Shown: one piece after another, positions 52,866 to 62,340 of the stretch
How the letters are laid out: each line of letters begins with the position of its first letter
Position numbering within the stretch: position 1 is the stretch's first letter
Origin: Lentzea sp. NBRC 102530
Lineage (GTDB): Bacteria > Actinomycetota > Actinomycetes > Mycobacteriales > Pseudonocardiaceae
NCBI RefSeq assembly: GCF_030269365.1
Contig: NZ_BSTF01000010.1
Span: 304,144-368,143 of the forward strand
DNA length: 64,000 nucleotides
Reading direction: 5' to 3'
Translations under genes and position numbers: made by a program
Notes under the pieces: model-generated
Databases searched by the model: none
Told to the model about the DNA's origin: nothing
Seen by the model: the letters and a program-made list of their open reading frames with translations, nothing else

Positions 52866-53441
52866 TCAGCCGTGCTTGGCCCGCCGACCGGACCGGCGAG
52901 GCGGCAGCGGCGTGTCCCCGCGCAGGTCCAACCGGCGCTGTTCGCCGTTGGCCTCGAGGTGCGTGACCATCCGCCGCAGCATCTCCGCCAGCGACTGGGC
53001 CTCGGAGGACTCCAGCGGGTCCGAGACGAACACCTCTTCCTCGTTGAACTTGGGGAAGAGGTCGGCCATCAGTTCTTCACCCTCAGGGGTGAGCCGCAGA
53101 ACGGCCAGCCGCCCGTCGGTCGGGTGCCCGAGACGTTCCAGCAGCCCCCGCGACTGCAGCGTCTTGGCGACGCCGGTCAGGGTGCCCTTGGAGATCCCGG
53201 CCTCCTCGGCGACGTACCGCGTCTCCATCTCGCCCCAGATCCACACGACCCAGAGCACGACGAAGCCGGTCCAGGTCAGATCGCTGGTGCGCAGCACCGA
53301 GTTCTCAAGGTGCTGGCGGATCGCGGTGGCGGCGCGGTGGATGTTCGACACCGCCGCCATCTGCTCGCGATGCAGCGGCACCGCACCGAGCTTCGCCTGG
53401 ACGGCTTTCTCGGTCTCGGCAATCGTGTGGTGACCAGACAA
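52866..53441 (-). CDS. MarR-family transcriptional regulator
   Basis: This 191-residue regulator has a winged helix (YVAEEAGISKGTLTGVAKTLQSRGLLERLGHPTDGRL spans about residues 78-114) and long dimer helices. The wing GHPTDGRLAVLRLT is typical of MarR. The start is TTG at 53441 with GGGAGA upstream. It is divergent from the glutamine-synthetase-like gene, which it probably controls. The C-terminus is basic (PPRRSGRRAKHG). Its ligand is unknown. Confidence 0.88.
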   Translation of the reverse strand: MSGHHTIAETEKAVQAKLGAVPLHREQMAAVSNIHRAATAIRQHLENSVLRTSDLTWTGFVVLWVVWIWGEMETRYVAEEAGISKGTLTGVAKTLQSRGLLERLGHPTDGRLAVLRLTPEGEELMADLFPKFNEEEVFVSDPLESSEAQSLAEMLRRMVTHLEANGEQRRLDLRGDTPLPPRRSGRRAKHG

Positions 53442-53491
53442 CTCAAAGTCTCCCGTGCTCGGACCTCAGGTGTTCCCGGCACAATACTTGC

Positions 53492-53503
53492 GGTTCCGAA
53501 CTA
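53492..53503. promoter_or_regulatory. Candidate MarR operator
   Basis: GGTTCCGAACTA holds the short dyad GTTC-C-GAAC about 50 bases from the MarR start. A matching half-site TAGTTCG recurs at 53722-53728 just before the ligase start. This fits control of both divergent genes by the MarR protein but is not proven. Confidence 0.4.
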
Positions 53504-53731
53504 TGTCTGTGATGTGGTGCGAGACAGTCCGCAACCACTTTGATCACGATCCCACATCGTGCATGATCTCGTGACGGTCGTCACCCGTCCAGTTACGGAC
53601 TGTTGCCCGGTGGTGGACGATGAGTGCGGAGCACCGACTGGTCTTTGCTCCACGGACGGGTCGATAGCGTTTGTCCCTCAACGTTATCCCCTCCGCGTCA
53701 GCGACACACTGTGCCGGAAAGGTAGTTCGAC

Positions 53732-55081
53732 GTGGTCGGTGAACAGGTGACACGGGAACTCGCGGCAAGACTCGGCGAGGACGGGATCGACGTGGTGCGC
53801 GTCGTGTTCCCCGACCTGCTCGGCACCGATCGGGGCCGTGACGTCCTCGTAGAGCATCTACCTGCGGTGATTCAGCGCGGGCTGTCGTTCTGCCGGGCCG
53901 TGTACAGCACGACGCCCGGCGGTCAGACCACCGAGAACGGGGGTGTGCTCGACGCCGGGCTGCCCGACGTGATCGTGGTCCCGGACCTCGACACGCTCCT
54001 CCCGATCCCCTGGGAGCCGGGCGTGGCGTGGTGCATCGGCGACGCCGTCAGCCCCGCGGACGAAAGGCCCGTGGACGAATCGCCGCGGCAGGTGCTGCGC
54101 AGGGCCCTGGAAATATTCGAGACCACCGGGCTGAGCCCGGTGGTCGGTCCCGAGCTGGAATATTTTCTCTGCGAACCGGACGAAGATCGCCCGAACGGGT
54201 GGCGTCCCTACTGCGATGAGCCGGGCAACGTCTACGCGACCGGCCGCCGCGGCGATTCGGACGGTCATCTGTTGAGAACTCTTCGCACGCTCTCCAGCGC
54301 GGGGTTGCAGACGACCGGCGGCAACCACGAGTACGCCGGTGGGCAGTTCGAAATCAACCTCGTCCATTCGCCCGCCATGGACGCGGCCGATCGCGCGTTC
54401 CGGTTCAAGACGAGCGTCAAGGAACTCGCGCGGCGCGAAGGCAGGCTCGCCACGTTCATGGCGAAACCGTTCAACGACGGCGGCGGCAGCGGGTTCCACC
54501 TGCACCTCTCGTGCCACCAGGAGGACGGCCGCAACGCGTTCCAGGCGCCGGGTACCTCGAGCGGCCTGTCGGACGAGGCGCGCTGGGCCATCGGCGGCAT
54601 CCTCAAGCACGCCCCGGCGCTGGCCGCGCTGCTCAACCCCACGGTGAACTCCTACAAGCGGTTCGGGCCGGACTCGCTCGCGCCGTGGCTGATCGACTGG
54701 GGTCTCGACAACCGCAGCGCGATGCTCCGGGTGCCGGCCGAGCGCGGCGAGACCACCCGCCTCGAACTGCGGCTGGGCGACGCGAGCGCCAACCCCTACC
54801 TCGGCATCGCCGGCCTGATCGCCGCCACCTACCTGGGCATCCGCGACCAGATCGAGCCGCCGCGGCCGTCGGCGGGCTACGGCTACGACCCGTCGAAGGC
54901 CCCCACGCTGCCCGCGACGCTGCCGGACGCCCTCGCCCACCTGGAGGAGGACACGGCGATGGTCGACGTGCTGGGCAAGGACTTCGTCCGGTCCTATGTG
55001 GACTTCAAGTGGGAGGAGGTGGCCCGGTTCCAGCGGTTCGTGACCGACTGGGAGTTCACCGAGTACGCGTACCACCTATAG
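53732..55081 (+). CDS. Glutamine synthetase-family ligase (gamma-glutamyl amine ligase type)
   Basis: This 449-residue protein has the GS fold. The N-terminal beta-grasp part has VVRVVFPDLLGTDRGRDVL. The metal and glutamate sites appear in VVGPELEYFL, GQFEINLVHS, GSGFHLHLS and NPTVNSYKRFGPDSLAPW, and the C-terminal LELRLGDASANPYLGIAG is present. The adenylylation Tyr of true GlnA is not evident. In actinomycetes GS-like ligases of this kind attach glutamate to amines such as polyamines or ethanolamine. A MarR gene is divergent from it. The GTG has AAAGG upstream. Confidence 0.83.
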   Translation: MVGEQVTRELAARLGEDGIDVVRVVFPDLLGTDRGRDVLVEHLPAVIQRGLSFCRAVYSTTPGGQTTENGGVLDAGLPDVIVVPDLDTLLPIPWEPGVAWCIGDAVSPADERPVDESPRQVLRRALEIFETTGLSPVVGPELEYFLCEPDEDRPNGWRPYCDEPGNVYATGRRGDSDGHLLRTLRTLSSAGLQTTGGNHEYAGGQFEINLVHSPAMDAADRAFRFKTSVKELARREGRLATFMAKPFNDGGGSGFHLHLSCHQEDGRNAFQAPGTSSGLSDEARWAIGGILKHAPALAALLNPTVNSYKRFGPDSLAPWLIDWGLDNRSAMLRVPAERGETTRLELRLGDASANPYLGIAGLIAATYLGIRDQIEPPRPSAGYGYDPSKAPTLPATLPDALAHLEEDTAMVDVLGKDFVRSYVDFKWEEVARFQRFVTDWEFTEYAYHL

Positions 55082-55091
55082 TTCACCTGCG

Positions 55092-57581
55092 ATGACTGCA
55101 CTCACGGACCGGCTCACCTCGATCGCCGACGAAGACGAACTGTTCGACGCTTTCTCCACCTGGGCGACCGAGCGCGGCCTGGCGCTGTACCCGGCGCAGG
55201 AGGAGGCGGTCATCGAGCTCGTCTCGGGCGCGAACGTCATCCTCAGCACCCCCACGGGGTCCGGCAAGAGCCTGGTGGCCATCGGCGCCCACCTGGTCGC
55301 GATGGCGGGCAACCAGCGCAGCTTCTACACGGCGCCCATCAAGGCGCTGGTCTCGGAGAAGTTCTTCGCGCTCTGCGAGGTGTTCGGGCCGGAGAACGTC
55401 GGCATGATGACCGGCGACGCCAGCGTCAACGACCAGGCGCCCATCATCTGCTGCACCGCCGAGATCCTCGCGAACATCGCGCTGCGCGACGGCGCCGACG
55501 CCGACGTCGGCCAGGTCGTGATGGACGAGTTCCACTTCTACAGCGAGCCCGACCGCGGCTGGGCCTGGCAGGTCCCGATCGTCGAACTGCCGCAGGCGCA
55601 GTTCCTGCTGATGTCGGCGACGCTCGGCGACGTCTCGTTCTTCGAGAAGGACCTGACCCGCCGCACCGGCAGGCCGACGGCGGTGGTCCGGTCGGCGCAA
55701 CGCCCGGTGCCGCTGAACTTCCAGTACGTCACCACGCCGTTGCACGAGACGATCGAAGACCTGCTGCACGGCCGTGAGGCGCCGATCTACGTCGTGCACT
55801 TCACCCAGGCGGCCGCGCTGGAACGCGCGCAGTCGCTGATGAGCGTCAACGTCGCGACCAAGGCGGAGAAGGAAGAGATCGCCTCGACGATCGGCAACTT
55901 CCGGTTCTCGTCCGGGTTCGGCAAGACGCTGTCGCGGCTGGTGCGGCACGGCATCGGCGTGCACCACGCCGGCATGCTGCCGAAGTACCGCCGCCTGGTC
56001 GAGCAGCTCGCGCAGGCCGGTCTGCTGAAGGTCATCTGCGGCACGGACACCCTCGGCGTCGGCATCAACGTGCCGATCCGCACGGTCGTGTTCACCGCTC
56101 TCTCGAAGTACGACGGCACGCGCACCCGCATCCTCAAGGCCCGTGAGTTCCACCAGATCGCCGGACGGGCGGGCCGCGCGGGCTACGACACCGTGGGCAC
56201 CGTCGTCGTGCAGGCGCCGGAGCACGAGGTCGAGAACATCAAGGCGCTCGCCAAGGCGGGCGACGACCCGAAGAAGCGCCGCAAGGTCGTGCGCAAGAAG
56301 GCCCCGGACGGCTTCGTGTCGTGGAGCGAGTCGACGTTCGAACGCCTCGTGGGCGCCGAACCGGAGCCGCTGACGTCGTCGTTCCAGGTCTCGCACGCGA
56401 TGCTGCTGAACGTGATCGGCCGCCCCGCCGGGGGCGCGTTCCAGGCGATGCGGCACCTGCTGGAGGACAACCACGAGGACCGCCCGAAGCAGCTCAAGCA
56501 CATCAAGCGCGCGCTGGCGATGTACAAGGCGCTGGTCGCGGCCGGTGTCGTGGAACGCGACGGCGACGACTTCCGCCTCACGATGGACCTGCAGTTCAAC
56601 TTCGCGCTGAACCAGCCGCTGTCGCCGTTCGCGCTGGCCGCCATCGAACTGCTCGACCGCGAGGCGCCGGGCTACGAGCTCGACGTCCTGTCGGTGATCG
56701 AGTCCATCCTCGACGACCCGCGCCAGATCCTGGGTGCCCAGGAGCACAAGGCGCGCGGCGAGGCGATCGGCGCGATGAAGGCCGACGGCATCGAGTACGA
56801 CCAGCGGATGGAGCTGCTGGAGGAGGTCACGTACCCGAAGCCCCTCAACGACCTGCTGGAAGCCGCGTTCTTCACCTACCGCCGCGGCCACCCGTGGGTC
56901 GGCGACTACCACCTCTCCCCCAAGGCCGTCGTGCGCGACATGTACGAGCGCGCGATGACGTTCACGGAGTACGTGTCGTTCTACGGCCTGGCCCGGTCCG
57001 AGGGGCTCGTGCTGCGCTACCTCGCCGACGCCTACAAGGCGTTGTCGCAGACCGTCCCGGACGAGGCGAAGACCGAGGAACTGCAGGACCTGATCTCGTG
57101 GCTCGGTGAACTCGTCCGCCAGGTCGACTCCTCGCTGATCGACGAGTGGGAGAAGCTCACCAACCCGGACGCCGAAGCAGCCCCCGAGGTCCGCGTGGAC
57201 CTCCCGCCGGCCGTCACCCGCAACGTCCGGGCGTTCCGCGTCCTGGTCCGCAACGCCCTGTTCCGCCGCGTCGAACTGGCCGCCAAGCGCGACTGGTACT
57301 CGCTGGGCGAACTCGACCACGAGTCGGGCTGGACGGCCAAGGAGTGGATGGACGCCCTCGAGCCGTACTTCGAGGAGCACTCGGACATCGGCGCGGGCCC
57401 GAACGCGCGCGGCCCGGCGTTCCTGATCATCAACGTCGAGCGCGAGCGCTGGGTGTGCCGGCAGATCTTCGAGGACCCGGCGGGCGACAAGGACTGGGGC
57501 TTCAACGCCGAGGTCGACCTGGCGGCGTCGGACGAACTGGGCGAGGCGGTCGTGACCATCACGGACGTCGGCCGCCTCTGA
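55092..57581 (+). CDS. Ski2-like DEAD/DEAH-box RNA helicase with DUF3516
   Basis: This 829-residue helicase has Walker A LSTPTGSGKSLVA near residue 55, motif II VVMDEFHFY (a Ski2-like DEFH box), motif III LLMSATLGD, HHAGMLPKYRRLVE and motif VI HQIAGRAGRAGYD. The C-terminal half is the DUF3516 region found in actinobacterial members. It probably unwinds structured RNA for turnover or ribosome work. It starts 10 bases after the ligase gene, probably without its own promoter. Confidence 0.92.
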   Translation: MTALTDRLTSIADEDELFDAFSTWATERGLALYPAQEEAVIELVSGANVILSTPTGSGKSLVAIGAHLVAMAGNQRSFYTAPIKALVSEKFFALCEVFGPENVGMMTGDASVNDQAPIICCTAEILANIALRDGADADVGQVVMDEFHFYSEPDRGWAWQVPIVELPQAQFLLMSATLGDVSFFEKDLTRRTGRPTAVVRSAQRPVPLNFQYVTTPLHETIEDLLHGREAPIYVVHFTQAAALERAQSLMSVNVATKAEKEEIASTIGNFRFSSGFGKTLSRLVRHGIGVHHAGMLPKYRRLVEQLAQAGLLKVICGTDTLGVGINVPIRTVVFTALSKYDGTRTRILKAREFHQIAGRAGRAGYDTVGTVVVQAPEHEVENIKALAKAGDDPKKRRKVVRKKAPDGFVSWSESTFERLVGAEPEPLTSSFQVSHAMLLNVIGRPAGGAFQAMRHLLEDNHEDRPKQLKHIKRALAMYKALVAAGVVERDGDDFRLTMDLQFNFALNQPLSPFALAAIELLDREAPGYELDVLSVIESILDDPRQILGAQEHKARGEAIGAMKADGIEYDQRMELLEEVTYPKPLNDLLEAAFFTYRRGHPWVGDYHLSPKAVVRDMYERAMTFTEYVSFYGLARSEGLVLRYLADAYKALSQTVPDEAKTEELQDLISWLGELVRQVDSSLIDEWEKLTNPDAEAAPEVRVDLPPAVTRNVRAFRVLVRNALFRRVELAAKRDWYSLGELDHESGWTAKEWMDALEPYFEEHSDIGAGPNARGPAFLIINVERERWVCRQIFEDPAGDKDWGFNAEVDLAASDELGEAVVTITDVGRL

Positions 57582-57596
57582 CCCGGCGGTTCCTGC

Positions 57597-58274
57597 TCAG
57601 CGGGTGTCGAGGCGCTCCATCAGCCGGTGCGCCTCGTCGGGGCTGATCGGCAGTTCCTCGTAGGTGTTGCCGCCGTTGCTGATTCCCCTGAGCAACGAGC
57701 AGCGCACCCATTCGCCCTTGCCGTACTCGTACTCGTCCCAGGCGTCGCCCTTCACCAGCGCGATCGCGTTCGCGAGGTCGAGTGCGCCCCTGGCGCTGTT
57801 GAAGATCGCGTAGTAGGGGACGCCCTTCCACCGGTGGTGCCTCAGGAACGTGCGCTGCGCGAACGCGAGGTCGTAGGCGGCGTACTCCGCCGACATCTGC
57901 TGCGGCAGCTCGACGACGCGCAGTCCGCTCAGGTGGCCGAGCCCCGCCAGCAGGTCGGACGGACCCCACGCCAGCTCGCGGGTGTACGCCCGCTCCTGCT
58001 GCCCGTCCACCTCGACCACCGCGAACGGCAGCTTCGGCCCCTCCACCGACAGCACGCGGAAGCACCGCCGGGCGGGCCTCGCGGCGATGACCGCCCCCGC
58101 CTGCTCCTCGGTCACCTGCTCCGCCCTGTGGAGCAGGTCGTCGCGCCTCAGGTACCGGAGCACGTCCGACGGCACCCAGCCGGCCGCCCCGGCGTGGATC
58201 TCCTCACCCACGAGCCTGGTGCGGACCACGGCCTGCACGTCCGAGCCGAAGTCCCGGACTACGTAGTACTTCAT
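57597..58274 (-). CDS. Uncharacterised protein
   Basis: This 225-residue soluble protein begins MKYYVVRDFGSDVQAVVRTR and has no membrane helix. Segments such as HAGAAGWVPSDVLRYLRRDD, LPFAVVEVDGQQERAYTREL, YYAIFNSARGALDLANAIAL and EYEYGKGEWVRCSLLRGISN give no family I recognise. The ATG lies about 350 bases from the next divergent gene, with a long AT-richer region between. A role in signalling or defence is possible but unsupported. Confidence 0.7.
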   Translation of the reverse strand: MKYYVVRDFGSDVQAVVRTRLVGEEIHAGAAGWVPSDVLRYLRRDDLLHRAEQVTEEQAGAVIAARPARRCFRVLSVEGPKLPFAVVEVDGQQERAYTRELAWGPSDLLAGLGHLSGLRVVELPQQMSAEYAAYDLAFAQRTFLRHHRWKGVPYYAIFNSARGALDLANAIALVKGDAWDEYEYGKGEWVRCSLLRGISNGGNTYEELPISPDEAHRLMERLDTR

Positions 58275-58627
58275 GCGATCCCCCCAGATCAGCGCGAACC
58301 CCAGTCATATCACCCCGACAACCGCCACAAACGGCGCAGCGACTACGACAAATGAGTTGATCCGCACACCGGCCGGCGGTAACGCGACACAACTCCAATG
58401 CCGCCCGTACGCGCCCGCGAACCCTACGTGACGTCGGAAAACTCACCGGCTGGTTGAAAGAACACACATATTTCCCAGTTGAGACGAGCACCAGTTGAGA
58501 CGGAATGCGCAATCGATTGACCGCGCGACACCGTTGGGGGCAACATCATTGCGCTGCACCACTGAGGGCGGGATATGGTGATGCCCAGTGGGAGGAATTC
58601 CTGGCGCAGCCCGGCTGGAGGAGTGAA
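58275..58627. other. Divergent intergenic region with 11-bp direct repeats
   Basis: This is a relatively AT-rich region between two divergent unknown genes. CAGTTGAGACG occurs twice, at 58476-58486 and 58492-58502, 16 bases apart from start to start. Repeats on nearly the same helix face suggest an activator or repressor site. I see no other structured element or gene in these ~350 bases. Confidence 0.5.
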
Positions 58628-58915
58628 GTGGACCCGGCACTGGACGCCTTGCGCGACCGGCTGGCGGAGATCGTCGCGTCACCGCCGGACAACACCGAGC
58701 AACTCGTGGACACGCTGAGCGGTCTCGCCAAGCTCTCGAACCAGTGGTCCGAGGCGATCCAGGCGTTGCGCGCGCCCACCCGCCGGCTGATCGGCCCCGC
58801 CGCCGCCGCGTCCGTGAGCGTGGCCGCCCGCCGCGCCGAGGAGTCGTTCATCGAGCTGGAGATCACGCTCGGTGACGCCCTCGCGGCCAAGCCCCGTGCG
58901 CTCCGGCAGCCCTGA
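58628..58915 (+). CDS. Small helical protein of unknown function
   Basis: This 95-residue protein starts at GTG 58628, preceded by GGAGGAG at good distance. It reads MDPALDALRDRLAEIV at the start and AARRAEESFIELEITLGDAL near the end, and is predicted almost entirely helical. No cysteine, signal or membrane segment is present. It resembles small actinobacterial proteins of unknown role. The upstream neighbour is the divergent unknown gene at 57597-58274. Confidence 0.6.
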   Translation: MDPALDALRDRLAEIVASPPDNTEQLVDTLSGLAKLSNQWSEAIQALRAPTRRLIGPAAAASVSVAARRAEESFIELEITLGDALAAKPRALRQP

Positions 58916-59277
58916 GAACCGCCTTCTTCGCGTCTCAGATCGCCGCTTTTTGACTGACAAAACCGGCCGACGTGCCTGACCAGGCAACTGCACGCTGCGT
59001 GATAGCGGCATCGGTCTCCTGTCCGAGACACACCCGATCGGAGGGTTTCCGCACGTCCTCCCCTTGGCGGATGATGCGGCCGATCGGGGTTGCGCGGGCA
59101 GGAGGGGGTTGACGCGGTGCACACCCAGTGCAACCGGACCCCCGCGGCGGGTCACCCTCCGTGAGGGGGCATGATCGCGTATCCGACGCCCTCGGCTCAC
59201 CAGGCGCGCGATGACCGAGCGTGGTCCAATCGCAGCCACGTGAGGATCGGCCGTACACAGTTTGGACTCGATCTCGA
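58916..59277. other. Intergenic region upstream of the LytTR operon
   Basis: These ~362 bases hold no convincing gene. Several dyads are present, for example CCGATCGG near 59028-59040 and again near 59088, and a GGGGGTT...ACCCCC pair near 59105-59145. They may be LytTR-regulator sites or leader hairpins. No known riboswitch pattern is seen. Confidence 0.45.
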
Positions 59278-60189
59278 ATGACCTCAGGTCTGCCCTGCCC
59301 CATCTGCGAGGGGCCGGATCGACGTGGCAGCCTCGAGCGCTCGCTGCGGGTGCTCGCCGTCGACGACGAGGCGCCCGCGCTGGAAGACCTCACGTACCTG
59401 TTGCGTTCTGACCCGCGCATCGCTCACGTGGAGGCGGTCACCGACGCCACCAAGGCGTTGCGGGTGCTGCACCGCGCCATGGACGCCGGGCAGCCGTTGG
59501 ACGCCGTGTTCCTCGACATCCGCATGCCCGGGCTCGACGGTCTCGACCTCGCCCGCGTGCTCTCGCGGTTCGCGCAGCCGCCGCCCGTCGTGTTCGTGAC
59601 GGCGCACCAGCAGCCCGCCGTGGAGGCGTTCGAGCTCAAGGCGCTCGACTACCTGCTCAAGCCCGTGCGGCCGGAACGGCTCGCGGAGTCCGTGCACCGC
59701 ATCGTGCACGAGGTCCTCGACTCGAAGAGCACCGCGGAACCCGCCGCGCCCGCGCCGGTGCAGCAGGCCAACGCCACGCCGCCGGAGATGGGTGACGAGG
59801 TCATCCCCGTCGAGCTCGGCGGCGTCACCCGGTTCATCCGCCTCGCCGACATCCGGTACGTGGAGGCGCACGGCGACTACGCCCGCCTGCACACCGCGAC
59901 CGGCAGCGGCCTGGTCCGCGCGGCGCTCAACGGTCTCGAGGAGCGGTGGCGCAGCGCGGGGTTCGTGCGCATCCACCGCAGCCACCTGGTCTCGCTCGGC
60001 CACATCGACGAGCTGCGCCTGGAGGACGGGCACCTGAGCGTCACCATCGGCGGCGCGGTGCTGCCGGTCAGCCGCCGCCACGCCCGGCACCTGCGCCAGC
60101 TGCTCGTCCGCCGCGCCCGGCCCACGCCCGTCGCGGGTCAGGCCGCGTCCGCCGGTGTCCTGCAACCGAGGAACGGGCTGGGGTCGTGA
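59278..60189 (+). CDS. LytTR-family response regulator
   Basis: This ~303-residue regulator has a receiver domain (RVLAVDDEAPALEDLTYLL, phospho-Asp in VFLDIRMPGLDGLDL, Lys in LDYLLKPVRPER) and a C-terminal LytTR DNA-binding domain (DIRYVEAHGDYARLHTATG, FVRIHRSHLVSLGHIDEL). The N-terminal extension MTSGLPCPICEGPDRRG has two Cys and may not be real; a later start is possible. It is coupled by GTGA to the next gene, and the matching LytS-like kinase is at the end of the same operon. Confidence 0.88.
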   Translation: MTSGLPCPICEGPDRRGSLERSLRVLAVDDEAPALEDLTYLLRSDPRIAHVEAVTDATKALRVLHRAMDAGQPLDAVFLDIRMPGLDGLDLARVLSRFAQPPPVVFVTAHQQPAVEAFELKALDYLLKPVRPERLAESVHRIVHEVLDSKSTAEPAAPAPVQQANATPPEMGDEVIPVELGGVTRFIRLADIRYVEAHGDYARLHTATGSGLVRAALNGLEERWRSAGFVRIHRSHLVSLGHIDELRLEDGHLSVTIGGAVLPVSRRHARHLRQLLVRRARPTPVAGQAASAGVLQPRNGLGS

Positions 60190-60587
60190 CGACGCCACCA
60201 CCTCCGCGGCCGGACCCGAAACCGTCCCAGCGCGTGGTGGTGACGAGCCCGCGCACACGGGCACCCCGTGCGCGGCGCCCCTACTCGGGCACGCGCGAGA
60301 TCAACGAGCAGAGCGAGCTCGGCGCCGTCTACATGCGCACGCTGATCCGCGCGCAACGGCGGCTCGGGCTGTCGGTCTGCCTGGTGGCGTGCGGTGCGCT
60401 GGGGTTGCTGCCGTTGCTGTTCGCGATCGAGCCGGAGCTCGGCAAGTTCCGGATCCTCGGGCTCGGGCTGCCGTGGTTCCTGCTGTGCGTGGCGACGTGC
60501 CCGATGCTGCTGCTGGCCGGCTGGTTCTACGTGCGGCAGGCCGAACGCAGTGAACGCGAGTTCGCGGAGCTGGTCGAACGTCCATGA
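60186..60587 (+). CDS. Small two-helix membrane protein of the DUF485 type
   Basis: This 133-residue protein has a long Pro/Arg-rich N-terminus and two membrane helices (about residues 59-78 and 91-111, LPWFLLCVATCPMLLLAGWFY). It lies directly before the symporter gene and overlaps it (ATGA), as DUF485 proteins do before ActP-type symporters. It probably supports symporter assembly. The GTG overlaps the regulator stop (GTGA). Confidence 0.78.
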   Translation: MTTPPPPRPDPKPSQRVVVTSPRTRAPRARRPYSGTREINEQSELGAVYMRTLIRAQRRLGLSVCLVACGALGLLPLLFAIEPELGKFRILGLGLPWFLLCVATCPMLLLAGWFYVRQAERSEREFAELVERP

Positions 60588-62326
60588 CGAGTGGTTACGC
60601 CATCGTGGCGGTGGTGGTCGTCGCTCTCGGCACGATCCTGGTCGGCGCCTACGGGCTGCGGGTCTCGCGCACCACGTCCGACTTCTACGTCGCCTCGCGC
60701 ACCGTCTCGCCGTGGTGGAACGCCTCCGCGATCGGCGGCGAGTACCTGTCGGCGGCGTCGTTCGTCGGCATCGCCGGGCTGATCTTCGCCTACGGGCCGG
60801 ACATGCTGTGGTTCCCGGTCGGCTACACCGCCGGGTACCTGGTGCTGCTGACGATGGTCGCCGCGCCGCTGCGCCGTTCCGGCGCGTACACGCTGCCCGA
60901 CTTCGCCGAGGCCCGCTTCCGTTCGCGGGGCGTGCGCGCGGTCGCGTCGATCCTGGCGCTGGCGATCGGCTGGCTGTACCTGTTGCCGCAGCTGGAAGGC
61001 GCGGGCCTGACGCTGAACACGGTGACGGGCGCGCCGGACTGGGTGGGCGCGCTGATCGTCACGGCGGTCGTGACGGCGAACGTGATGTCCGGCGGGATGC
61101 GGTCGATCACGTTCGTGCAGGCGTTCCAGTACTGGCTCAAGCTCACCGCGATCACCGTGCCGATCGCGTTCCTGATCGTCGCGTGGCAGGTGCACGGCGC
61201 CGAATCGCTGACCAGGCCCGAGTACCCGGTGTTCCGGCAGGACACCGAGGTCTCGTTCCAGCGCCCGACGACGATCCACGCCGACGCGTTCATCTCGATC
61301 AAGGGCACCGGTGAGATCGACGGCGCGCGCGTGACCGACACCGTGGTCGTGCTGCCCGAGGGCTACCACCGCATCGGGGCGGGCTCGGAGTTCACGTTCC
61401 CGAAGGACGCGCCGGTCCCCCATCTGTCCACGATGGAGCACAACACCAACGAGATGTGGTCGCTGCCGATGTCGAGCGGCCAGGAATTCCCGTTGTACGG
61501 CGCGTATTCGCTCATCATCGCGACGTTCCTGGGCACCATGGGCCTGCCGCACGTGATCGTGCGCTTCTACACCAACCCGAACGGCACCGCCGCGCGCCGC
61601 ACGACGTTGATCGTGCTGGGCCTGCTGTCGGTCTTCTACCTGATGCCCCCGATGTACGGCGCGCTCGGCCGCCTCTACACCCCCGAACTGCTGATGACGG
61701 GCCAGACCGACGCCGTGGTGCTCGTCCTGCCGACGCGGATGATCGAGGGCATCGGCGGTCAGCTGCTCGGCGCCCTGGTGGCGGGCGGCGCGTTCGCGGC
61801 GTTCCTGTCCACGTCCTCGGGCCTGGTGGTGTCGCTCGCGGGCGTGCTGTCCCAGGACGTCCTGCGCCTCGGTGGAGTACGCGGCTTCCGCATCTCCACG
61901 GTGCTGGCGGGCCTCGTGCCGCTGGCGATGACGTTCGTCGCCACCGGCATGCCCGTGGCGGACATGGTCGGACTGGCCTTCGCCGTGGCCGCGTCCTCGT
62001 TGTGCCCGTTGCTGATGCTGGGCATCTGGTCGACGCGGACGACCACCGTCGGCGCCATCGCCGGCATGCTCGCGGGCGGCGTCCCCGCCCTGACCGCGGG
62101 CCTCGTCACGATGTTCACCGACGCCGGCAACGCCTGGTACCAGATCCTGCTCTCCCGCCCCGCGGCCTGGACGGTCCCCCTCGGCTTCGGCGTGATGTAC
62201 GTCGTCTCGCTGCTCACCCAGCGCCACACCCCACCGGGCGTGCCGCAGACGATGGTCAAGCTCCACGCGCCCGAGAACCTCGGGCTGGACGGCTCCGGCA
62301 ACTCCCAGGCCGACGAGCGAAGCTAG
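60584..62326 (+). CDS. Sodium/solute symporter (SSS), acetate-permease ActP-like
   Basis: This 580-residue symporter has about 13 membrane helices. SSS family segments include DFYVASRTVSPWWNASAIGG, EYLSAASFVGIAGLIFAYGP, RSGAYTLPDFAEARF and AFAAFLSTSSGLVVSLAGVL. ActP-like members take up short carboxylates such as acetate, propionate or pyruvate. An unusual large extracellular loop (about residues 205-285) interrupts the middle. Placement between a LytTR regulator and a LytS-like kinase suggests the system senses its own substrate. Confidence 0.88.
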   Translation: MTSGYAIVAVVVVALGTILVGAYGLRVSRTTSDFYVASRTVSPWWNASAIGGEYLSAASFVGIAGLIFAYGPDMLWFPVGYTAGYLVLLTMVAAPLRRSGAYTLPDFAEARFRSRGVRAVASILALAIGWLYLLPQLEGAGLTLNTVTGAPDWVGALIVTAVVTANVMSGGMRSITFVQAFQYWLKLTAITVPIAFLIVAWQVHGAESLTRPEYPVFRQDTEVSFQRPTTIHADAFISIKGTGEIDGARVTDTVVVLPEGYHRIGAGSEFTFPKDAPVPHLSTMEHNTNEMWSLPMSSGQEFPLYGAYSLIIATFLGTMGLPHVIVRFYTNPNGTAARRTTLIVLGLLSVFYLMPPMYGALGRLYTPELLMTGQTDAVVLVLPTRMIEGIGGQLLGALVAGGAFAAFLSTSSGLVVSLAGVLSQDVLRLGGVRGFRISTVLAGLVPLAMTFVATGMPVADMVGLAFAVAASSLCPLLMLGIWSTRTTTVGAIAGMLAGGVPALTAGLVTMFTDAGNAWYQILLSRPAAWTVPLGFGVMYVVSLLTQRHTPPGVPQTMVKLHAPENLGLDGSGNSQADERS

Positions 62327-62340
62327 AAGGTGACGCCCCG

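Noticed and set aside
55083..57380. A 765-codon open frame on the minus strand
   Set aside because: It is antisense to the Ski2-like helicase, whose motifs are all intact.
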